A stretch of 64,000 nucleotides of DNA from Platynereis dumerilii (Eukaryota; Annelida; Polychaeta; Phyllodocida; Nereididae): contig JAPTHN010000004.1 of NCBI GenBank assembly GCA_026936325.1, positions 41,619,289 through 41,683,288 on the forward strand, written 5' to 3'. Position 1 is the first letter of the stretch. Each line of letters begins with the position of its first letter. Under the pieces are notes generated by a model. That model saw only the letters and a list, made by a program, of their open reading frames with translations. It was not told the origin of the DNA and did no database searches. This document shows, piece by piece, positions 57,721 through 64,000 of the stretch. The translations under genes were made by a program, and so were the position numbers.

Positions 57721-60700
57721 CTGAAAAAACAAAAAAAAAAAAAAGAATATAAATGTGAATCTCGGAGTTTGCTTCTGCTTCTGCTTCTGCCGAGTAATTG
57801 ACTCATTCCACAGTTGAATATTATGTCAATGTAGGTCTGCTAGAGAGAAAAGGAGAAAGTAGAAAATAAAGATCATAAGTGCTCAAAATTTGTACAGTCC
57901 TTGATAAAAACATGAATTATGATATTGTGACTATTTATTTTGTAATTTTGATTTAAAAAGTTGGAGAGATGGAACTGTTGTTATAGAAGTGGGGAGTTGG
58001 TTCCAATCTCTGATGGTACGGGGGAAAAAATAATTTTTATGGTAATTAGTAAGAGAGTCCGGAATTGCAATGGTATGAGATTGTTTACTGCGGGTGTGAT
58101 GTTGGTGAGATAGAGGTTGGATATATGAGGGAGGCTGATGAGAACTAGCCCATTTAGAATTTTGTACAGACATATATAAGTCTGTTATTGCAGCGACGAG
58201 TGCTTAGTGATGGCCATTCTAATTTGGCCATCATGTCTGATACGGGGGTGGTGTTTGGGCCGTATCTGTATTTATTGAGCGTCCAACGAGCTGCTCTTCG
58301 TTGGACAGCTTCTATTTGGTTTATGTATTTGATGGTGAAAGGGTCCCAGACTGAGGATGCGTACTATACATGTGGTCGTACTAGTGATTTGTATGCTATA
58401 CTTTTAATACGGGGGCAGGGGATACGTAAGTTACGTCTCAAGAATGCGAGACTGCTATTTGCTCGGTTAGTGATGATGTCGATATGCCTGTCCCACTTGA
58501 GATCACTGGAGATGGTTATGCCCAGGTACTTTGTGTCGTTTACCAGTTGGAGCTTGTGGCCATGAAGATTATAATCTGTGTTAATGATGTTTTTACGATT
58601 GCGTGTGATTCGAATGACCTGGCATTTGTCCGGGTGGAATTCCATCTGCCACAGCTTCTCCCATCTACCGAGTTCGTCCAGGTCCCTTTGTAGGACGGAT
58701 GCATCTGCTTGACAACAAGGTGAATTTCAAAGGCCTAGTTATTACTTCGAGGTAGTTCCGTAAAGTCCAATATACAGATTAGACACTTAAGCTGTTTAGC
58801 AGCTTTTGTAGCCCTACCACTATTCCTACACATCAGTTATTTCATTCGTTAAACAGGCACAAAGTCAGGTAATAGGGGTATAAAACAAGCTATCAACCAA
58901 AGTTCAGAGTGCAACAGGAGCTGAGCTACAAAAAAATGTAATGATGTCACCATGACATTTTTGTCAGGAGAATTGCAAAAGTAGTGAATTACTCATTCAG
59001 AAGGAGATGTAGCCCATAATGTGGTAAAGAGTGTGTATTTAATTCCTATAGTTTTTTGACAGACAGATGGACAGACCGACATACGAACACACAGAAATGA
59101 ACGCATAAGCCCCACAAACCAACCTTCCGAGCAAGGTCCACCAGGGTAAGAAGTAGTCCATCCATGGGCACAGGAGCCAGGGCACACTCCAGAAGTTTCG
59201 TCACAGGGCTTGTCTTCTTGGCAGTTACACGCTAGGCAGTTCTCTCCATATTCCTTATCCTTGCAGGCTAGAAAGATTGCAATCAAAGAAATTTATTAGT
59301 ATCCAAGTGCAATTGTTATTCCATTTTCGCTCACTGCAATTGATTGACATGTAGAATTAAAATTGCACAAACATTTGTTAAAATTAGGAGCCTGGTGTAA
59401 GATTGTGCAAGTAAGATGTCATGTTCTTAGCATCTTGTCAAAACTGGTCATGTCACCACTAGACATAACTATATATATAATATTATAAATTGTATTATAT
59501 TGTTCATTTTTCAAAATTCTAGGTAGATAAGGGATGATATTTGGCACAAAATCATAATATGGAGCTTACAAATTCAATGATGTACTTGCATAATGTTTAT
59601 TATCAATCTCATGGAAATATCATAGTTTGCATCACACCCAAGCTGTAGAAGCATCAGCTTCAAGCAAACTCTAATTTCCTGGGACAAATTACATGAAACT
59701 GTTCTAAATCTCACACTGGCCTGATCTGTAAACTTGTGTGTCAATAAAAATTCACATCAGGCACCTTTGGCATGTATCACATCATTGTATCATCAAAAAC
59801 AACAAAACAAAAAATGCTAAAAGGGAATAATTTTAAACTGGGCTTCTATAAACATCATTATCTGATAGATCTGTCATGATTGGGTCAACAAACGTGTAAC
59901 GCAATCAGGAACTAAATGTTGAGAATGACAGAAGACAAATAAGCCCACGATTTGATCTGAAGAATTCTGTTACAGGAAAGGAAACACACAGGACTACCTC
60001 AGCATTCTCCGGTAGGCTGTGGATGATTCTTTGTTTGAATAATGGATGGATTATTGGGGCTTACATCGTGTATTCATCTGTCTGGCAGGTTAATTAGGAC
60101 AGGATAAGGACACAACAATGAGTCAATGGATGATTGAAACTGCTCACCGGCATTAGTTAAAGTAGTCCGACCATTGTGGGAATCAAACCTGTGACCCATG
60201 GACCGATTGATAACCCAGTGTGCTGCCAACTAAGCTAGCTCTTTGCATGAGAGATAGTAAGATTTTAGAAATTCTTTGTATTGAGTAATGAATTAACATA
60301 ACATACCAGCTCTGTAGACAGAAATGGTGGTGTCGTCCTTTTTTCCATCCTTCTTGTTGAAGCATTTGTTCGTTTTCTCCGCTTTCAGTCCTCCTTCCCA
60401 CTGGAGGTCGCTCCCACAATAACAATGGCTTCCTTTAGTCTGGGAAATTTGAATTACATCAAATTAAACTGTTTTGTTACTATTGATTTTACATCTGTTA
60501 GCATCCTGCTGAAACTGATTTTATAGTATAGTGGGTTGGGTATAATAGGTCGCTCCTAAGAAATTGGCTTGGGGGCCGACCCTTTAGCTCAACTGGTAAG
60601 ATAGTGGACCTTTTAAGGGGACAGTATTATAATTTGTATCCATGAAATCAAAATAGATAGTTTATTAGTTATGACTGTTATGAATAGCTATGGATTGGGT

Positions 60701-63700
60701 AAGTTATGCATAGCTACAGACAGCTGAATTAAGCAACTTTCAGAAATGAGCTATGCAATTACTATAAAATGGAATCAATAATCCTTACCATCAAGCCACT
60801 GTAGAGATAGCCATAAACCTTGCAATGTCTGGAACAGCTACTGGCATTGTGAGGCGATCCCGGAGCAGTTTCCACAGAATTGCCCAACACACCTTGGACA
60901 TTATTCGAGCGACCCCAACAACCGATGAAATTCCTTCTTCTTATATTCACCCCTTTGAAGCAATTAATGCGATGCAAGTTACTACAATGCAGAAAAACTA
61001 CAGTGCCTCAGCATACAAATGAATTTGGTTGATTCACTTGATTGACTATATTGCAGTTGAAGAAATACTGATGCAAAACTCATTGAAGAAGGATACATCT
61101 GCTTGGTCGCGACAAGTTATCATCAAATTTTCTATATAGATTACTATTCAGTGGCGGATACCGGGGGGTCCACCAAGATTATTAGTAGCATTTTTAAAGA
61201 AAAATTGCGATAACGCGGGCCCGCGAATGCCAAAACATGTCCGGGCCGCCCTGGACTGTCGTGTCTGGATCTGCAACTACTATAAACATACGAAGAAACA
61301 ATGCTCTAAGCATTTATAACAAAATTAATCATTAAATAATTATTTCATTTAATTGGGTGCCCTTAGTGATTTAAAATGGTCTTAATCGGATGGTTACACT
61401 GTAAACCCAGCTGCATTACTTTTATGGAAGTTACTGTTAAAACAACAGTACATGCTGTAAAAACAACGGTTTTCTGCCGTAAAGTGGCTTTTATTTTATT
61501 CATTACAGTAGCTGCCATTAAAGTAACGCAGCATTTTTTACAGTGTATACCTTTCCTTTTCTGTCAGTTAAATTCTTAGTTACTTTCATTGTGTCTTGAA
61601 TTACATTTCAGACCCAAAATTAAGTGCAAGGGGGATTTGAGTGTGCTACTTGGTTGGAAACCTGCCCGATACTTGCCATTAGATTGGGGCAGTTGTCTCA
61701 AGCCAAATGACTCTGAAATGAGCTGCCACAGATCTAAGGGCAAATGGAGGTCTTCCACAAATTTCATTACTCCCTCAAGAGAAAAGCAAACTTCATATTC
61801 TCAGAAAAACCAAAGGGAAACATTTGTCCAGGATTGGATGGCCTTTCAGGAGTCATAGTGTGCTTTTTAAGGGAGGCTCAAGATAGGGCAATAAGGGTAA
61901 TATTACAAGCATTGATAAAGGGTTATGAGAATCCCACTCTTTTGACTTGATAACTATATAGTGACCTTCTATTAGAAAGAGTCAATTTGTAAAAACTGAC
62001 TGACAATGAAATTGAAAACAACAATTCTTTTCAACATCATTGAAAATGAGTTTCACTACATCCATCATACAAGATACGTGTATTGTGCATTTTTGGGGTT
62101 GCTGCGGAATCGCATCCACTCAGTTGGCGTGCGACTCCAATGAGCCAATTTTGGTCAAAAGAAATGAACTAACTAATGATAATCAAAATGCTAACACAAA
62201 TAGATTGAATGACACCATTTGATCACAAGCACAAGGCAGCGGCGGATCCAGAGGGGATCTTGGGATACGACATCGATGCAGGCCTGAGATAGGGATGTAG
62301 TTGAAAACAACAATTTTTTCGTTCCGATTATCGACAAAAACTTCTACGAAAGTATCGATACCCTGTATAACATACCCGAGTAACGGCAAGATGCAAGCTT
62401 TATTTGTCAGTTATCCACAAAAAATCACAAGATTTCTGAATTTTTGCCACCCACGTCTGCCGTTTTGAATCTCGTGGTCTCGTTTGCGAGATTTCAGACG
62501 AGAGCTGAGCAGTGGTGGCGTGACTTTGATGTTAACAACATGGACTCTAGTGGATTTCTTGCAATATTTGCTGATAAATATGCCAAATGCCTTGGCAATT
62601 ATTCGATACTTGCGGTACAGTATCAATGCAGTATTGATTCGGACAACTTTTCTGATGCATCGATTCTGGCCGTATCTGCCGCACTATGCGGATAACCCAG
62701 TCTGGATCTGGCATTGCAAGGTAAAATTGAAAATTGATTTTAAAACGTCAGAGTTGGAGACAAAATACTGTTCCAGAAATATGATCAAATTCTTTCATTA
62801 ACTTCAGAGCTGAAAACAAAAGACAATAATTAGCCTTAAATCCACACAACTCTTGTGACTTCCTTTGTTTATCGCGTCCCGTGATCGATTATGCTTGGTC
62901 GATATTTGCTGATCAATCACATCTTCTACTTAAAGATGTATGAGGCAGGTTTTTTCACTGGTGCAATAAACATGAGCCAAAATGGAAGAAAGTACAGGGT
63001 AGGATGCAAATTTTGCACTATTTTGGACAAGTTTTTAAATTTTTATGGAAATGGAAGACTTAACCGATACACAACAAATTCATATTACACTATTACAGCC
63101 GCTGAATACTGACTAAGAAGAAGAAGAAATACATAATGAGAATATACCTGCTATTTCATACACTGCCACCAGTCGCTGATCACCATCCTTTGCTCCACAC
63201 GTGAATTGTTCACTTTTGTATTCACATCTTGTGCATTCCGTAGAAACGCCATATTTGTCATAACCACCATTGCCACAATGACAATCAGTGCCGAACTTTC
63301 CCTGAAATAAATGTCGGATTAAAAAAAAACACTGGCCTTGGGTTTAATTTACTCATATCAGATTTTGACCCACATTTATAGTATAGCCAAGAAAAGTGGC
63401 AGCCCTTTATCCAAGACATATACTCAAATAGTAAGATACCTATTTATTAACATACTGTCCTACGGTCAAGCATTTTCATCTAATATGATGAGAACCCATG
63501 CCACCACAAGCAGGTTGGTTGCCAAATGGCAAAACATCACCCGTTTCACTTACTTTCAAACAGAACTGTAATATACATGTAAACACATACAGTAAATTTA
63601 ATATACATGATCAAAATAACTTTTTTTTTAAACTTACAGCCATTCCAAAATATTGAAATCTCTCCGCAGAACACTGAGTAGCGCATCCTCCGGCATTTTG

Positions 63701-63813
63701 TTTGAATTCATTCGGCCACCAGAAGAAAACCCACTCATGTCGTAAGTCATTGAAGCAGCCAAGAAAGTAGTAGGTGGGTGTGGTATCTTCTTTTGGTTTG
63801 GAATCTGCTTTAA
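57281..63813 (-). CDS. WSC-WSC-EGF-lectin-like secreted protein, 3' six exons (5' end off window)
   Basis: Six minus-strand exons, at 63638-63813, 63148-63301, 60789-60952, 60307-60439, 59124-59267 and 57281-57720, join with consistent phases (1-0, 0-1, 1-0, 0-1, 1-1, 1-stop) and GT-AG borders. They encode two WSC domains, each split across two exons at the same place, then a laminin-type EGF module, then a C-terminal domain resembling a galactose/fucose-binding discoidin fold. WSC and lectin-like folds bind carbohydrate in known proteins, so an extracellular glycan-binding or matrix role is likely but inferred. The frame is open at the 63813 acceptor, so signal peptide and further domains lie beyond 64000. 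Introns hold a LINE piece and tRNA-like SINE heads. Confidence 0.8.
57930..58718 (-). mobile_element. 5'-truncated CR1/L2-like LINE in an intron of the WSC gene
   Basis: Minus-strand reading gives the RT thumb and C-terminus: LQRDLDELGRWEKLWQMEFH, PDKCQVIRITRNRK, TKYLGITISSDLKWDRHI, then YASSVWDPF, QIEAVQRRAARWTLNKY and finally FFPRTIRDWNQLPTSITTVP near the end. There is one stop before YASS and one frameshift near 58170. It is co-oriented with the host gene and lies between its EGF exon and its terminal exon. Confidence 0.8.
59124..59267 (-). CDS. Exon: laminin-type EGF module
   Basis: Acceptor TTTCTAG, donor GTTGGT. The frame reads CKDKEYGENCLACNCQEDKP, then CDETSGVCPGSCAHGWTT, then PGGPCSEG. 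The CxCxxxxxCDxxxGxC spacing is that of laminin/MEGF-type EGF repeats. A single symmetrical phase 1-1 exon is typical of shuffled EGF modules. Confidence 0.85.
59826..59950 (-). repeat. Dispersed repeat, inverted partner of 55068-55192
   Basis: Complement of 55068-55192 with about 10 percent change (GGCTTCTATAAACATCATTA, TCTGATAGATCTGTCATGAT, GGTCAACAAACGTGTAAC). It lies in an intron of the WSC gene. Confidence 0.6.
60143..60245 (-). mobile_element. tRNA-like SINE head
   Basis: The minus strand reads AGAGCTAGCTTAGTTGGCAG (A box), then GTCACAGGTTTGATTCCCAC (B box). It is flanked by non-tRNA sequence and lacks a clean acceptor stem, so a SINE remnant is likelier than a tRNA gene. Confidence 0.5.
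60307..60439 (-). CDS. Exon: second half of WSC domain 2
   Basis: Acceptor TTTCCCAG, donor GTATGT. The frame reads TKGSHCYCGSDLQWEGGLKA, then KCFNKKDGKKDDTTISVYRA. It keeps CYCG and SVY but has a shorter middle with fewer cysteines than domain 1 and lacks the CGG-type motif, so this WSC is a divergent one. Confidence 0.8.
60575..60625 (+). mobile_element. tRNA-like fragment
   Basis: ACCCTTTAGCTCAACTGGTA, then AGATAGTGGACC, looks like a tRNA D-arm/A-box region with no B box after it. Truncated remnant. Confidence 0.4.
60789..60952 (-). CDS. Exon: first half of WSC domain 2
   Basis: Acceptor chosen as GCTTCAAAG because it gives the phase required by the previous exon; donor GTAAGG. The frame reads RRRNFIGCWGRSNNVQG, then HNASSCSRHCKVYGYLYSGL. 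The acceptor tract is weak, so the 5' edge could shift slightly. Confidence 0.75.
61151..61255. mobile_element. Possible half of a CAGTGGCG-type hAT MITE
   Basis: CAGTGGCGGATACCGGGGGG resembles the left end of the elements at 9581 and 45387. The right side ends in GGGCCGCCCTGG without a matching flank, so it is tentative. Confidence 0.35.
63148..63301 (-). CDS. Exon: second half of WSC domain 1
   Basis: Acceptor TTATTTCAG, donor GTATAT. The frame reads GKFGTDCHCGNGGYDKYGVS, then TECTRCEYKSEQFTCGAKDG, then QRLVAVYEIA. The CHCGN, the spaced cysteines and the final VY motif are diagnostic of WSC. Confidence 0.85.
63638..63813 (-). CDS. Exon: first half of WSC domain 1
   Basis: Acceptor CCATGCAG, donor GTAAGT. 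The frame reads KPKEDTTPTYYFLGCFNDLR, continues HEWVFFWW, then GGCATQCSAERFQYFGMA. The GCF start and the CxxxC that precedes the YFG(M/L) turn are the standard first half of a WSC domain. Confidence 0.85.
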
Positions 63814-63854
63814 CTGCATGGAAGGGGAAAAAGTGAAATCAACAAATTTTCACT

Positions 63855-63936
63855 AGGGTAATGTACTGAACTTTCCCAATGGCTAGGATATTGTAGGGTA
63901 ATGTACTGAACTTTCCCAAAGGCTAGGATATTGTAG
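63855..63936. repeat. Two-copy 40-bp tandem repeat
   Basis: AGGGTAATGTACTGAACTTT, then CCCAATGGCTAGGATATTGT, repeats immediately with one base change. It lies in the intron next to the first WSC exon. Confidence 0.85.
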
Positions 63937-64000
63937 GTATTTTCTTTCTTTTACCCTTAAATTGCTACCAATTTGTACTTTATTATGGATTAACATGAAA

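Noticed and set aside
62880-63125. LINE 3' end with AAGAAGAAGAAG tail
   Set aside because: Only the tail resembles the RTE-like ends at 15045; the preceding sequence shows no RT remnant, so I did not call it.

Overview
This is eukaryotic, AT-rich, intron- and transposon-laden genomic DNA. Exons are short islands with GT-AG borders. One protein has a WSC-WSC-EGF-lectin-like architecture and another is a family B-like receptor with a cysteine-rich, somatomedin-B-like ectodomain. Together with the dense mix of MITEs, tRNA-SINEs and several non-LTR retrotransposons, this fits a marine invertebrate deuterostome. An echinoderm is my best guess, from gene content and sequence style only.

Layout. 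0-6 kb: a decayed tandem array (unit about 175 bp) carrying a recurrent GTTRCCATGGCAAC-type palindrome, split by two terminal-inverted-repeat (TIR) elements whose end motif is iterated inside. 6-19 kb: LINE remnants, a satellite-filled TIR element, a 1.3-kb TIR element inside an RTE-like LINE, a foldback and a minisatellite. 19.7-21.4 kb (+): the last two coding exons of an unrecognised gene, with a tandemly duplicated, still open, phase-compatible extra exon in the intron. 22-34 kb: TIR elements with TA target duplications, a possible tail-anchor exon (28.7 kb, -) and a LINE with nested insertions. 35.0-38.1 kb (-): a 7TM receptor gene disrupted by one in-frame stop and by a 669-bp hAT-type MITE in TM7, with a perfect 8-bp target duplication. 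39.4-43.7 kb (+): an almost full-length APE-type LINE with two nested retroposon insertions, all three with target duplications. 44-57 kb: MITEs, SINEs and minisatellites. 57.3-63.8 kb (-): the 3' six exons of a secreted or surface WSC/EGF/lectin-like gene, with a LINE fragment in one intron; the gene continues past the right edge.

No operon-like grouping exists. The three host loci are unrelated, and most of the window is transposon-derived. I saw no convincing retrovirus, LTR or Polinton sequence, no bona fide tRNA or rRNA gene, and no CRISPR array.
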